Source: Halomonas sp. M4R1S46
GTDB lineage: Bacteria > Pseudomonadota > Gammaproteobacteria > Pseudomonadales > Halomonadaceae
Reading direction: 5' to 3'
Assembly (NCBI RefSeq): GCF_025725685.1
Contig: NZ_CP107008.1
Coordinates: forward strand, 1,364,001 to 1,428,000
DNA: 64,000 nucleotides
Part shown: in pieces, positions 42,558 through 51,219 of the stretch
Layout of the letters: every line of letters begins with the position of its first letter
How positions within the stretch are numbered: the first letter of the stretch is position 1
Program-made: the position numbers and the translations under genes
The notes under the pieces: generated by a model
What the model was told of the DNA's origin: nothing
Databases searched by the model: none
Seen by the model: only the letters and a program-made list of their open reading frames with translations

Positions 42558-42800
42558 ATGAACAACTCGTCGCTTGTAAACGAAGGCCTGGCCCTGATGG
42601 GGCTCGGCATGGGCTTCGTGTTTGTTTTTCTTACCGTGCTAGTGATCGTCACGACCCTGATGTCCAAGGTCATCGGCCGCTTCTTCCCCGAGCCGGCCCC
42701 GGCTGCCCCGTCCCGGCCCGGGCGTGCCGCGCCGGCCGGCGACGATGACCTCATGGCCGTGATCAGTGCCGCGGTGCACCGTTATCGCCAGCGCCGCTGA
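42558..42800 (+). CDS. oadG: Oxaloacetate decarboxylase gamma subunit
   Basis: The 80-residue protein has one N-terminal membrane helix (EGLALMGLGMGFVFVFLTVL) followed by a Pro/Ala-rich linker and a short C-terminal domain (DDDLMAVISAAVHRYRQRR). This is the normal form of OadG. It anchors the alpha subunit to the membrane pump and binds zinc in the studied enzymes. AAGGA precedes the ATG at 42558. The alpha and beta genes follow directly. Confidence 0.9.
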   Translation: MNNSSLVNEGLALMGLGMGFVFVFLTVLVIVTTLMSKVIGRFFPEPAPAAPSRPGRAAPAGDDDLMAVISAAVHRYRQRR

Positions 42801-42857
42801 GGCCAGGCCGCTTTCCCCCTGTCCCTTTCCATCCTTTATAACGATAAGGAACGTCTC

Positions 42858-44663
42858 ATGAGTGAGAACGCCCGCCCACTCGGCATCACCGACGTGGTCC
42901 TCCGCGACGCCCACCAGTCGCTGTTCGCCACCCGCATGCGCCTGGACGACATGCTGCCCATCGCCGAGAAGCTCGACAAGATCGGCTTCTGGTCGCTGGA
43001 GTCCTGGGGGGGCGCCACCTTCGACGCCTGTATCCGCTACCTCGGCGAGGACCCGTGGGAGCGGATACGGGCGTTGAAGGCGGCCATGCCCAACACCCGC
43101 CAGCAGATGCTGCTGCGTGGCCAGAACCTGCTCGGCTATCGCCACTACGCCGACGACGTGGTCGACCGCTTCGTCGAGCGCGCCAGGACCAACGGGGTCG
43201 ATGTCTTCCGCGTCTTCGACGCCATGAACGACCCGCGCAACCTGGAGCGGGCCATCCAGGCGGTGCGCGCCAATGAGGGGCACGCCCAGGGTACCATTTC
43301 CTACACCCTGAGCCCCGTGCACACCATGGACAGCTGGGTCGAGCTGGCCAAGTCCATCGCCGCCATGGGCGCCGATTCCCTGGCCATCAAGGACATGGCC
43401 GGGCTGCTCACCCCCTACGATGCCTTCGAGCTGGTGTCGCGGCTGAAGCAGACGCTGGATATCCCCATCCACATGCAGTGCCATGCCACCACCGGGCTGT
43501 CCAGCGCCACCGCCCTCAAGGCCGTGGAAGCGGGCATCGACAACGTCGACACCGCCATCTCCTCGATGTCCATGACCTACGGCCACAGCCCCACCGAGTC
43601 GCTGGTGGCCATGCTCAAGGGCACCGAGCGCGATACCGGCCTCGACCTGGAGGCCCTCGAGGACATCGCCGCCTACTTCCGCGAGGTGCGCAAGAAGTAT
43701 GCCGCCTTCGAGGGCTCGCTCAAGGGCATCGACGGCCGCATCCTGGTGGCCCAGGTGCCGGGCGGCATGCTCACCAACATGGAGAACCAGCTCAAGGAAC
43801 AGGGCGCCGGCGACCGTCTCGACGAGGTGCTCAAGGAGATCCCCCGGGTCCGCGAGGACCTGGGCTACATCCCGCTGGTCACCCCGACCTCGCAGATCGT
43901 CGGTACCCAGGCGGTGATGAACGTGATGATGGGCGAACGCTACAAGTCCATCTCCAAGGAAGTCCAGGCGCTGCTCAAGGGCGAGTACGGTGCCGCCCCG
44001 GCCGAGCTCAACAAGGAGCTGCAGGCACGGGTGCTGGAGGGCGGCGAGCCGATCACCTGCCGCCCCGCCGACAACCTGGCGCCGGAGATGGACAGGCTGA
44101 CCGCCGAGCTCAAGGACAAGGCCAAGGCCGAGGGCATTCGCCTGGCCGAGGGCGAGCGCGAGATCGACGACGTGCTCACCTATGCGTTGTTCCCGCAGAT
44201 CGGCCTGAAGTTCCTCAAGAACCGCGACAACCCCGACGCCTTCGAGCCGGCCCCCCAGGCGCTGCAAGCCGGTACCCAGCCGGGTGCCCGGGCGCCGGCG
44301 ACCCAGGGTGGCGCTCCGGCCGACCCCGAGACCTACACCATCAAGGTCAACGGCAAGGCGTACGTGGTCGAGGTCGCCGAGGGCGGCGAGATCGGTCAGG
44401 TCCAGGAGCAGGGCGCCGCCCCGGCGGCTCCGGCGGCTCCGGCCGCCTCCTCGGGCGAGACCATCGCCGCGCCGCTCGCCGGCAACATCTTCAAGGTCAA
44501 CGTCAGCGTCGGCGACCCGGTCGCCGAGGGCGACGTGGTGATCATCCTCGAGGCCATGAAGATGGAGACCGAGGTGCGTGCCGCCTCGGCGGGGACCGTC
44601 TCGGCGGTCAAGGTCAGCGAAGGCGACAGCGTGGCCGTCGGCGACGCCCTCGTCGTGCTCTGA
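42858..44663 (+). CDS. oadA: Oxaloacetate decarboxylase alpha subunit (biotin carboxyltransferase)
   Basis: The 601-residue protein has an N-terminal carboxyltransferase TIM barrel (TDVVLRDAHQSLFATRMRLD; HMQCHATTGLSSATALKAVE), a conserved carboxylase domain, an Ala/Pro linker near residues 510-530, and a C-terminal biotinyl domain with the biotin-accepting Lys in EAMKMETEV. It transfers the C4 carboxylate of oxaloacetate to biotin in the cytoplasm, leaving pyruvate. It belongs to the sodium-pumping OadGAB complex. Confidence 0.95.
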   Translation: MSENARPLGITDVVLRDAHQSLFATRMRLDDMLPIAEKLDKIGFWSLESWGGATFDACIRYLGEDPWERIRALKAAMPNTRQQMLLRGQNLLGYRHYADDVVDRFVERARTNGVDVFRVFDAMNDPRNLERAIQAVRANEGHAQGTISYTLSPVHTMDSWVELAKSIAAMGADSLAIKDMAGLLTPYDAFELVSRLKQTLDIPIHMQCHATTGLSSATALKAVEAGIDNVDTAISSMSMTYGHSPTESLVAMLKGTERDTGLDLEALEDIAAYFREVRKKYAAFEGSLKGIDGRILVAQVPGGMLTNMENQLKEQGAGDRLDEVLKEIPRVREDLGYIPLVTPTSQIVGTQAVMNVMMGERYKSISKEVQALLKGEYGAAPAELNKELQARVLEGGEPITCRPADNLAPEMDRLTAELKDKAKAEGIRLAEGEREIDDVLTYALFPQIGLKFLKNRDNPDAFEPAPQALQAGTQPGARAPATQGGAPADPETYTIKVNGKAYVVEVAEGGEIGQVQEQGAAPAAPAAPAASSGETIAAPLAGNIFKVNVSVGDPVAEGDVVIILEAMKMETEVRAASAGTVSAVKVSEGDSVAVGDALVVL

Positions 44664-44673
44664 GGAAGGTTCC

Positions 44674-45999
44674 ATGACCGAGAAGATACTGACGCTCTGG
44701 ACCGGCTCGGGGCTCTACAACCTGAGTCTCGGCCAGGCGGTGATGCTGGCCGTCGGCCTGCTGCTGCTGTGGCTGGCCATGGCCAAGAAGTTCGAGCCGC
44801 TGCTGCTGGTGCCGATCGGCTTCGGCGGCATCCTGGCCAACATTCCCGAGGCGGGGCTGGCGCTGTCGGCCGCCGAGCAGGCGGCCCACCTGGCCGGGCC
44901 CGAGCTGCTCGAGCGCATGGCGGCGGCGCTGCAGCTGAGCCTGGACCCGGCCGCCGGCGTCGAGGCCTGGCGCCACACCCTCACCGAGGTGCTGCACGGC
45001 GACACCCCGCCCGAGCTGATCCGCGCCGCCAACGACGTGGCCAAGGGGGCCGGCCATGCCCCCGGCATGCTCTACCAGTTCTACAGCGTGGCGATCGCCT
45101 CCGGCGTGGCGCCGCTGGTGATCTTCATGGGCGTGGGCGCGATGACCGACTTCGGTCCGCTGCTCGCCAACCCGCGCACGCTGTTCCTCGGCGCGGCCGC
45201 CCAGTTCGGCATCTTCGCCACCCTGCTCGGGGCGGTGGGCATGTCGGCGATGGGCTGGATGGACTTCACGCTCAACCAGGCTGCCGCCATCGGCATCATC
45301 GGCGGCGCCGACGGGCCGACCTCGATCTATGTCTCGAGCATCCTGGCCCCGGAGCTGCTGGGGGCCATCGCCGTGGCGTCCTACTCCTACATGGCGCTGG
45401 TGCCGCTGATCCAGCCGCCGATCATGCGCGCCCTGACCACCAGGCACGAGCGCGAGATCGCCATGACCCAGCTGCGGCCGGTGTCCAAGCTGGAGAAGAT
45501 CGTCTTCCCGCTCAGCCTGCTGATCCTGGTGGTGCTCTTCCTGCCGGATGCCGCGCCGCTGCTGGGGATGTTCTGCTTCGGCAACCTGATGCGCGAGTGC
45601 GGGGTGGTCGAGCGGCTGTCCGACACCGCCCAGAACGCCCTGATCAACATCGTGACCATCTTCCTGGGGCTGTCGGTGGGCTCCAAGCTGATGGCCGACC
45701 GCTTCCTGGCGGTGGAGACCCTGGGCATCCTCGGGCTCGGCATGGTGGCCTTCGCCATCGGCACCGCCTGCGGTGTGCTGATGGCCAAGCTGCTCAACAG
45801 CGTCAGCAAGATGCCGATCAACCCGCTGATCGGCTCCGCCGGCGTCTCGGCGGTGCCCATGGCGGCGCGGGTGTCGAACAAGGTGGGACTGGAGTCCAAT
45901 CCCCACAACTTCCTGCTGATGCATGCCATGGGGCCCAACGTGGCCGGCGTGATCGGCTCGGCGGTGGCCGCCGGCGTGATGATCAAGTACCTCGGCTGA
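44674..45999 (+). CDS. oadB: Oxaloacetate decarboxylase beta subunit (sodium-pumping decarboxylase)
   Basis: The 441-residue protein has about 9-11 membrane segments with OadB signatures: FEPLLLVPIGFGGILANIPE, VIFMGVGAMTDFGPLLANPR, AAIGIIGGADGPTSIYVSS and SNPHNFLLMHAMGPNVAGVIG. It decarboxylates carboxybiotin and exports sodium. About 75 residues between the first two conserved blocks are longer than in minimal OadB. GAGGAAGG precedes the ATG at 44674. A strong terminator hairpin follows at 46019. Confidence 0.95.
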   Translation: MTEKILTLWTGSGLYNLSLGQAVMLAVGLLLLWLAMAKKFEPLLLVPIGFGGILANIPEAGLALSAAEQAAHLAGPELLERMAAALQLSLDPAAGVEAWRHTLTEVLHGDTPPELIRAANDVAKGAGHAPGMLYQFYSVAIASGVAPLVIFMGVGAMTDFGPLLANPRTLFLGAAAQFGIFATLLGAVGMSAMGWMDFTLNQAAAIGIIGGADGPTSIYVSSILAPELLGAIAVASYSYMALVPLIQPPIMRALTTRHEREIAMTQLRPVSKLEKIVFPLSLLILVVLFLPDAAPLLGMFCFGNLMRECGVVERLSDTAQNALINIVTIFLGLSVGSKLMADRFLAVETLGILGLGMVAFAIGTACGVLMAKLLNSVSKMPINPLIGSAGVSAVPMAARVSNKVGLESNPHNFLLMHAMGPNVAGVIGSAVAAGVMIKYLG

Positions 46000-46018
46000 G
46001 GGCGCCGCCACGTCCGTC

Positions 46019-46052
46019 CGCGAAACGGCGCCCCTCGGGGCGCCGTTTCGCG
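46019..46052 (+). terminator. Long GC-rich hairpin after oadB
   Basis: CGCGAAACGGCGCCCC (46019-46034) and GGGGCGCCGTTTCGCG (46037-46052) form a perfect 16-bp stem. It lies 20 bp after the oadB stop. The T-run is absent on the plus strand, so it may act through stem stability or at the 3' end of the message. The DNA between here and 46404 has no gene but two operator-like palindromes. Confidence 0.75.
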
Positions 46053-46217
46053 TTGTGGCCGCCATCTTCCTGTTACCTGCCGGCTCACCCCCCAACGATC
46101 TTCCGATCGGTCGGCACCAGTCCTGCAATATGGACTCTGGTCCTGCAGCAGGCATGGCCCGCCAGGGCGCTCTCTGTAATGGTGCGCAGCGCAGTGGTGC
46201 CAATATCATCTCAGGTG

Positions 46218-46236
46218 ACAAATGGTCGACATTTGT
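46218..46236. promoter_or_regulatory. Palindrome upstream of the split-transketolase operon, distal site
   Basis: ACAAATG, GTCGA, CATTTGT gives 7-bp perfect arms about 170 bp upstream of the first gene. The surrounding 46205-46330 is AT-rich and may hold the promoter. It is a second candidate site for the GntR protein encoded at the operon's end. Confidence 0.5.
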
Positions 46237-46374
46237 AATGCCCAAAAAAAGACCGAAGAAAAAGCAATATATAAAGTTGTAAATTCTTATTAATGTTTAT
46301 AATCAATAGGTTGAAGAATATATATGGCATAGACAAAAGTTCAATATCGCTCAGTAGCTCTCAAGCCTACTCTG

Positions 46375-46390
46375 TATTGGTCAACCAATA
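46375..46390. promoter_or_regulatory. Palindrome upstream of the split-transketolase operon, proximal site
   Basis: TATTGGTCAACCAATA has 7-bp perfect arms around CA and ends 13 bp before the ATG at 46404. The TGGT..ACCA form is typical for FadR-subfamily GntR operators. At this place a bound repressor would block transcription or elongation. Confidence 0.65.
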
Positions 46391-46403
46391 TGAGGAACGA
46401 CCA

Positions 46404-47264
46404 ATGAGTGCTTCGTTGTCGAGAGTAGAGCCCGAGGATCTGGAGCAGCTGAAGCAGCATGCGTACCGCATCCGCCGCAACGCACTGCGGATGGGGGAGG
46501 TGCAGGGACAGGGCTATGTCGGCCAGGCGCTGGGCGTGGCCGATGTGCTCGCGGTGGCCTATTTCCGCCACCTCAAGTTCCGGGCCGATGACCCCGAATG
46601 GGAAGGCAGGGATCGCTTCCTGCTCTCCATCGGCCACTATGCCATCGCACTCTATGCCGCCCTGATCGAGGCCGGCATCGTCTCGGAAGACGAGATCGAG
46701 AACTACGGCAGCGATGAAAGCATCCTGCCCATGTCCGGCATGGCGGCCTATACACCAGGAATGGAAATCACCGGTGGTTCCCTCGGTCATGGCCTGGGGA
46801 TAGGTGTCGGCATGGCCCTGGGCCTCAAGCGCAAGAGCAGCGACTCGCTCATCTACAACCTGCTCTCCGATGGTGAGCTGAACGAGGGCTCCACCTGGGA
46901 AGCGGCGGCATCGGCCGCTCACTGGAAGCTGGATAACCTGGTCGCCATCGTCGACGTCAACGACCAGCAGGCCGACGACAAGTCATCGACGGTGCTTAAC
47001 TACGAGCCGATCGCGGACAAGTGGACGGCCTTCGGCTGGGAAACCTGGCGTGTCAACGGCAATGACCTGGAAGCGCTGACACAGACCTTCGACGCCGCCG
47101 TCGGCAGTCAGTCCGACAAGCCTCGCGTAATCATCTGCGACACCTTGATGGGCCGCGGCGTCCCGCTGCTGGAAACCCGCGACAAGACCCACTTCATCCG
47201 GGTGGATGAAAACGAATGGAGCGTCGCACTGGCACAGCTGGACGACGTTTACGGGATCGAGTGA
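46404..47264 (+). CDS. Transketolase N-terminal (thiamine-diphosphate-binding) half
   Basis: The 286-residue protein corresponds to the first domain of transketolase: LSIGHYAIALYAALIEAGIV, then GGSLGHGLGIGVGMALGLKR, and the TPP motif in LLSDGELNEGSTWEAAASAA...NLVAIVDVN. The first Gly of the usual GDG is Ser here. It must pair with the next gene's product to make the active site. Split transketolases are known in catabolic operons for unusual sugars such as apiose and sulfoquinovose. The ATG at 46404 is preferred because AGGA precedes it; the upstream extension runs through an operator. Confidence 0.9.
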   Translation: MSASLSRVEPEDLEQLKQHAYRIRRNALRMGEVQGQGYVGQALGVADVLAVAYFRHLKFRADDPEWEGRDRFLLSIGHYAIALYAALIEAGIVSEDEIENYGSDESILPMSGMAAYTPGMEITGGSLGHGLGIGVGMALGLKRKSSDSLIYNLLSDGELNEGSTWEAAASAAHWKLDNLVAIVDVNDQQADDKSSTVLNYEPIADKWTAFGWETWRVNGNDLEALTQTFDAAVGSQSDKPRVIICDTLMGRGVPLLETRDKTHFIRVDENEWSVALAQLDDVYGIE

Positions 47265-47275
47265 GGAGACACGGC

Positions 47276-48274
47276 ATGACAGCCAAGAAGAAGTTGAAGA
47301 CCTCGGCGATGATCGCCTCCATCGCCTCGGAAGGGCAATCGACGACGGCGGCTCCCTTCGGGCACGCCCTGGTGGAAGCGGCGGCATCGAATGACAGGAT
47401 CGTGGGCATGTCCGCGGATCTGGCCAAATATACCGACCTGCATATCTTCGGTAACGAGTACCCCGATCGCTTCTACCAGATGGGTATGGCCGAGCAGCTA
47501 TTGATGAGCGCCGGTGCCGGCATGGCCCGGGAAGGCTTCATCCCCTTCGTCACCACCTACAGTGTCTTCGCCTCGCGCCGGGCCTATGACTTCATCGCCA
47601 TGGCCATCGCCGAGGAAAAGCTGAATGTGAAGATCGCCTGTGCCCTGCCGGGCCTGACTACCGGCTATGGCCCCAGCCACCAGGCCACCGAGGATGTCGC
47701 CATTTTCCGGGGCATGCCGAATCTCACCATCATCGACCCCTGCGATGCCATCGACACCCAGCAATCCGTACAGGCCATGGTCGACCACGATGGTCCCGTC
47801 TATATGCGCCTGCTGCGCGGCAAGGTGCCCAATGTGCTGGATCGCTTCGATGATTACCGTTTCGAGATCGGCAAGGCCAAGCGCCTGATCGATGGCGGCG
47901 ATGCGCTGATCATTTCAACCGGTCTGATGACCATGCGCGCGGTGGAGGCCGCCGACGAGCTGAAAGAGAAAGGTATTGCAGTCACGGTCGTTCACTGCCC
48001 GACCATCAAGCCGCTGGACGAGGAGACGATCCTGGCCGAAGCACGTCGTCATTCAGGCAAGCCGGTGTTCGTCGCCGAGAACCATTCCGTGGTCGGTGGG
48101 CTGGGCGAAAGCGTTGCCTCGCTGCTGATGCGGAACAGTGTACAGGCCAGGTTCCAGCAGATCGGCTTGCCGGACGAGTTCCTGAATGCCGGGGCATTGC
48201 CCACCCTGCATGATCGCTACGGCATTTCGACTCGGGAGGTGGTAAGAAAAATAGAAGGTTCGCTCGAAGCTTGA
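47276..48274 (+). CDS. Transketolase C-terminal (pyrimidine-binding and C-terminal domain) half
   Basis: The 332-residue protein supplies the catalytic Glu in YQMGMAEQLLMSAGAGMARE, TTYSVFASRRAYDFIAMAIA, and GPSHQATEDVAIFRGMPNLT. The C-terminal domain has NHSVVGGLGESVASLLM. With the previous product it transfers a two-carbon ketol unit between a ketose and an aldehyde acceptor. The spacing to the N-half gene is 11 bp and GAGGAG precedes the ATG. The actual donor sugar is unknown. Confidence 0.9.
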   Translation: MTAKKKLKTSAMIASIASEGQSTTAAPFGHALVEAAASNDRIVGMSADLAKYTDLHIFGNEYPDRFYQMGMAEQLLMSAGAGMAREGFIPFVTTYSVFASRRAYDFIAMAIAEEKLNVKIACALPGLTTGYGPSHQATEDVAIFRGMPNLTIIDPCDAIDTQQSVQAMVDHDGPVYMRLLRGKVPNVLDRFDDYRFEIGKAKRLIDGGDALIISTGLMTMRAVEAADELKEKGIAVTVVHCPTIKPLDEETILAEARRHSGKPVFVAENHSVVGGLGESVASLLMRNSVQARFQQIGLPDEFLNAGALPTLHDRYGISTREVVRKIEGSLEA

Positions 48275-48321
48275 GTGAAAGCATCAACGACACAACAACG
48301 CACAATACGGAGCTATCGCTA

Positions 48322-49302
48322 ATGAAACCCTTCATGAAATATGCCTTTGTCGCCGGCTCAATGCTCGTCACCTCTTCCGCGCTGGCTGCACAAACATTAC
48401 AGATGACCCATAGTGCCGCCGAGGGCAACCCCAAGTGGGAGGCCTCCGAGTTGTTCGCTGAGCTGGTCCAGGAAGCGACCGACGCTGAGATCCGGATCGA
48501 TGTAGGCGGCAACTCCCAGTATGGCGACGACATGGAGGCCCTGACGCAGATGCGCCTGGGCACCCTGGCGCTGAGCGCCAACTCCCAAGGCACCACGTCC
48601 TCTGTGGTGCCCCAATTCTCCGTGCTCGGCCTACCATTCCTGTTTGATTCTCTGCCCACTGCATGGCGTGTCATGGATGGAAAAGTGGGCGACGAGCTGA
48701 AAAAACTCGCTGAACAGAATGGCTTGGTGTTGCTCGCCATGTGGGATAACGGCATTCGTCATGTCAGCAACAACGTGAAACCGATCGAGAAACCGGAAGA
48801 CCTCGATGGCTTGAAGATTCGCACGCCACCGGATGAAATGACCGTCGACATTTTCGAGGCCCTGGGTGCCAACCCGACCCCGATGAACTTCTCGGAACTC
48901 TACATCGCGCTTCAGCAGGGTGTCGTGGACGGGCAGGAGAACCCGTTGATGAACATCTACTCATCCAAGCTTCACGAGGTGCAGGACTACATCTCGATGA
49001 CAGGCCACAAGTACGAGTCGACACCTGTACTGATGAGCAAGATGGTCTGGGATTCCCTGGCGCCGGAGTATCAGGAAGCGATCCAGGAGGCCGCACTCGA
49101 AGCCGGCGAATTCAACCGGAAGGCTTCACTCGAAGCCGACGAGGAGCTGAAGAGCCAGATGATCGAGGCCGGTGTCGAATTCAATGAGGTCGACAAGCAG
49201 CCTTTCGTCCAGGCCACCTCTTCGGTCTATGACGCCTGGCGTGAAGAGTATCCGGAGCTTGTGGATATGGTCGTCGAGGCAGCCCAGGGCGATGCTCAGT
49301 GA
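48322..49302 (+). CDS. dctP: TRAP transporter substrate-binding protein (DctP type), second system
   Basis: The 326-residue protein has a signal peptide (MKPFMKYAFVAGSMLVTSSA, cleavage near LAAQ) and DctP signatures: LDGLKIRTPPDEMTVDIFEA with the conserved Arg and NPTPMNFSELYIALQQGVVD GQENP. It binds an acidic organic ligand in the periplasm for the DctQM pair that follows. The start at 48322 has GGAG 9 bases upstream. It sits inside the split-transketolase operon and shows that the operon's substrate probably carries a carboxylate or sulfonate group. Confidence 0.92.
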   Translation: MKPFMKYAFVAGSMLVTSSALAAQTLQMTHSAAEGNPKWEASELFAELVQEATDAEIRIDVGGNSQYGDDMEALTQMRLGTLALSANSQGTTSSVVPQFSVLGLPFLFDSLPTAWRVMDGKVGDELKKLAEQNGLVLLAMWDNGIRHVSNNVKPIEKPEDLDGLKIRTPPDEMTVDIFEALGANPTPMNFSELYIALQQGVVDGQENPLMNIYSSKLHEVQDYISMTGHKYESTPVLMSKMVWDSLAPEYQEAIQEAALEAGEFNRKASLEADEELKSQMIEAGVEFNEVDKQPFVQATSSVYDAWREEYPELVDMVVEAAQGDAQ

Positions 49303-49318
49303 GCGGGAGGACGCTGTG

Positions 49319-49882
49319 ATGAAGCTCTCCGAGGAGAGCCACGTCGGTGAGGTGGCTCCGGCCACCTCGCTGATGATGAGCTCCAAGAATGCGATCTACC
49401 AGCTAGCCAAGTGGGTCGCTATCCTGTCTATCGTTATCATGTTCCTGTCGCTGATGACAGGTGTGATAGTGCGCTACGTACTTTCCACCAACCTGGGCTG
49501 GGTGACGGAAATACCCAACCTCTTCTTTCCCTGGCTGACCATGAGCGCCATCGTCGCAGCGGCGGCCAGGAACGAGCACATTGGCATCGACCTGATTGTG
49601 GATCAGCTGCCAGTGCTCATGAGGAAGCCGGTTCTCTTCTTGACCAACGCCCTGGCCGTGATCGCCTTCGGACTGATCGCCTACCGCGGCCTGGATGTGG
49701 TCAATATTGCCGGTAGTCAACGCCTGCCCATCACTCAGGTTGGCATGTCCTGGGCCTACTGGTCGGTGGTGGCCGGATTCGCAGCCATGGCAGTCGTCTC
49801 CTTGGCGAACATCGGAATGTTGCTTACCGGCCGGGAGGAACATGCTGCATCCCAGGTCCCTCACGGGGAGGAAGAGCTATGA
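49319..49882 (+). CDS. dctQ: TRAP transporter small permease (DctQ type), second system
   Basis: The 187-residue protein has four membrane helices and the DctQ pattern (LGWVTEIPNLFFPWLTMSAI, then AARNEHIGIDLIVDQLPVLM). The ATG at 49319 follows GGGAGG at 8 bases; upstream ATGs overlap the binding-protein gene and lack a site. Its stop overlaps the next start (ATGA, 49879-49882). Confidence 0.9.
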   Translation: MKLSEESHVGEVAPATSLMMSSKNAIYQLAKWVAILSIVIMFLSLMTGVIVRYVLSTNLGWVTEIPNLFFPWLTMSAIVAAAARNEHIGIDLIVDQLPVLMRKPVLFLTNALAVIAFGLIAYRGLDVVNIAGSQRLPITQVGMSWAYWSVVAGFAAMAVVSLANIGMLLTGREEHAASQVPHGEEEL

Positions 49883-51138
49883 CCGTCCATATGTTGCTGG
49901 GTTTTATTGTCTTCATGCTGCTGGCCATGCCGGTGGGTTACTCCCTGGTCATCAGCGGTTGGGCGGCGCTCTCGGTCTTCGGTTCAGTGCCATCCAGCAT
50001 GGTGGTGATGAAGATCTTCCAGCCGACCCAGAGTTTCCCTCTGTTGGCCATTCCATTCTTCATCCTGTCAGGCAGCCTGATGATGTCCGGCAAGCTGGGC
50101 CAGAAACTCGTGAGCCTCGCTTCCATGCTGGTCGGCAAGTACCACGGCGGCCTTGGCCAGGTCACCGTCGTGGGGTCTACCGTCTTCGGTGGGGTTTCTG
50201 GCTCCTCCGTGGCCGAAGCCTCGGCGCTGGGCTCCATGCTGATTCCCTGGCAGAAGAAAGAGGGTTATCCGGGGGCGTTCGGTGCCGCGGTTACCTCGTC
50301 ATCTTCGGTCATCGCCGGCCTGATGCCGCCGTCCATCCCACTGATCCTGTTCGCGGTAGTATCCAACACCTCTATCGCCTCTCTCTTCATTGCCGCCGTG
50401 ATTCCGGCCTTGCTGCTGGCCATCGGCATGATGCTCGCCTGTTACATAACCGGAAAGCGTCGTGGGTTCCCCCGGCTGACAATGAAATACACCCGGGCCG
50501 AGGTAAGGTCGACCCTTCTCAGTGCCCTGCCTGCCTTGATGATGCCAGTGTTCATTCTGGTGCTGCTGCGGGTCGGTATCGCGACTCCAACCGAAGTCAG
50601 TATCATCGCCGTGGCCTATGCCCTGATGGTCAGTGCCGTGATCTACCGCGACCTGAACGGCGCCAGGATCATGGCAGCCCTGCAGAATACCGTGATCACC
50701 ACCGGTGTGGTCATGCTGATCATCGCCGCGGCCAACATCATCGGCTATATTCTGACGTCTGGTGGCGTACCCCAGGCCGTCGCCAACTGGGCGCTGGAAT
50801 ATCTCCAGAATCCCCTGTTGATCATCCTTGCCATCAACTTGCTGCTGCTGGTCATTGGCATGTTCCTGGATCTGCCAGCCGCCATCCTGCTGCTTGGCCC
50901 GACCCTGGTCTCCATTGCCAACGCCATCGGCCTGGATCTGGTCCAGCTCGGCATCATGATGTGCGTCAACCTGAGCATCGGCCTGTTCACACCGCCCATC
51001 GGCACCACCCTGTTCGTATCCTCGGCGATCGCCAAGGAAAAGATCGGCGCAGTGGTCAAGGAACTGGTGCCGTTCTATCTAGTGGCACTGGCCGTCCTGC
51101 TGCTGGTGTCCTTCGTGCCTGCGCTGATCCTCTACTAG
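49879..51138 (+). CDS. dctM: TRAP transporter large permease (DctM type), second system
   Basis: The 419-residue membrane protein shows FPLLAIPFFILSGSLMMSGK, GVSGSSVAEASALGSMLIPW, SSSSVIAGLMPPSIPLILFA and NLSIGLFTPPIGTTLFVSSA. These are the standard DctM motifs. It is the ion-coupled transport channel of this TRAP system. Its sequence differs clearly from the dctM at 7456-8736, so the two systems are not recent duplicates. Confidence 0.93.
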   Translation: MTVHMLLGFIVFMLLAMPVGYSLVISGWAALSVFGSVPSSMVVMKIFQPTQSFPLLAIPFFILSGSLMMSGKLGQKLVSLASMLVGKYHGGLGQVTVVGSTVFGGVSGSSVAEASALGSMLIPWQKKEGYPGAFGAAVTSSSSVIAGLMPPSIPLILFAVVSNTSIASLFIAAVIPALLLAIGMMLACYITGKRRGFPRLTMKYTRAEVRSTLLSALPALMMPVFILVLLRVGIATPTEVSIIAVAYALMVSAVIYRDLNGARIMAALQNTVITTGVVMLIIAAANIIGYILTSGGVPQAVANWALEYLQNPLLIILAINLLLLVIGMFLDLPAAILLLGPTLVSIANAIGLDLVQLGIMMCVNLSIGLFTPPIGTTLFVSSAIAKEKIGAVVKELVPFYLVALAVLLLVSFVPALILY

Positions 51139-51219
51139 GAGGCGCGCCTGCACCAGGGCACGGGCAGGATGGCAAGCGAAACATCGCCGATGAAGCGGCA
51201 ACGGACAGCGGAGAACGCA

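Noticed and set aside
42558..45999. oadGAB as an unusual or novel element
   Set aside because: Gene order, domain content and biotin site are those of ordinary sodium-pumping oxaloacetate decarboxylases.
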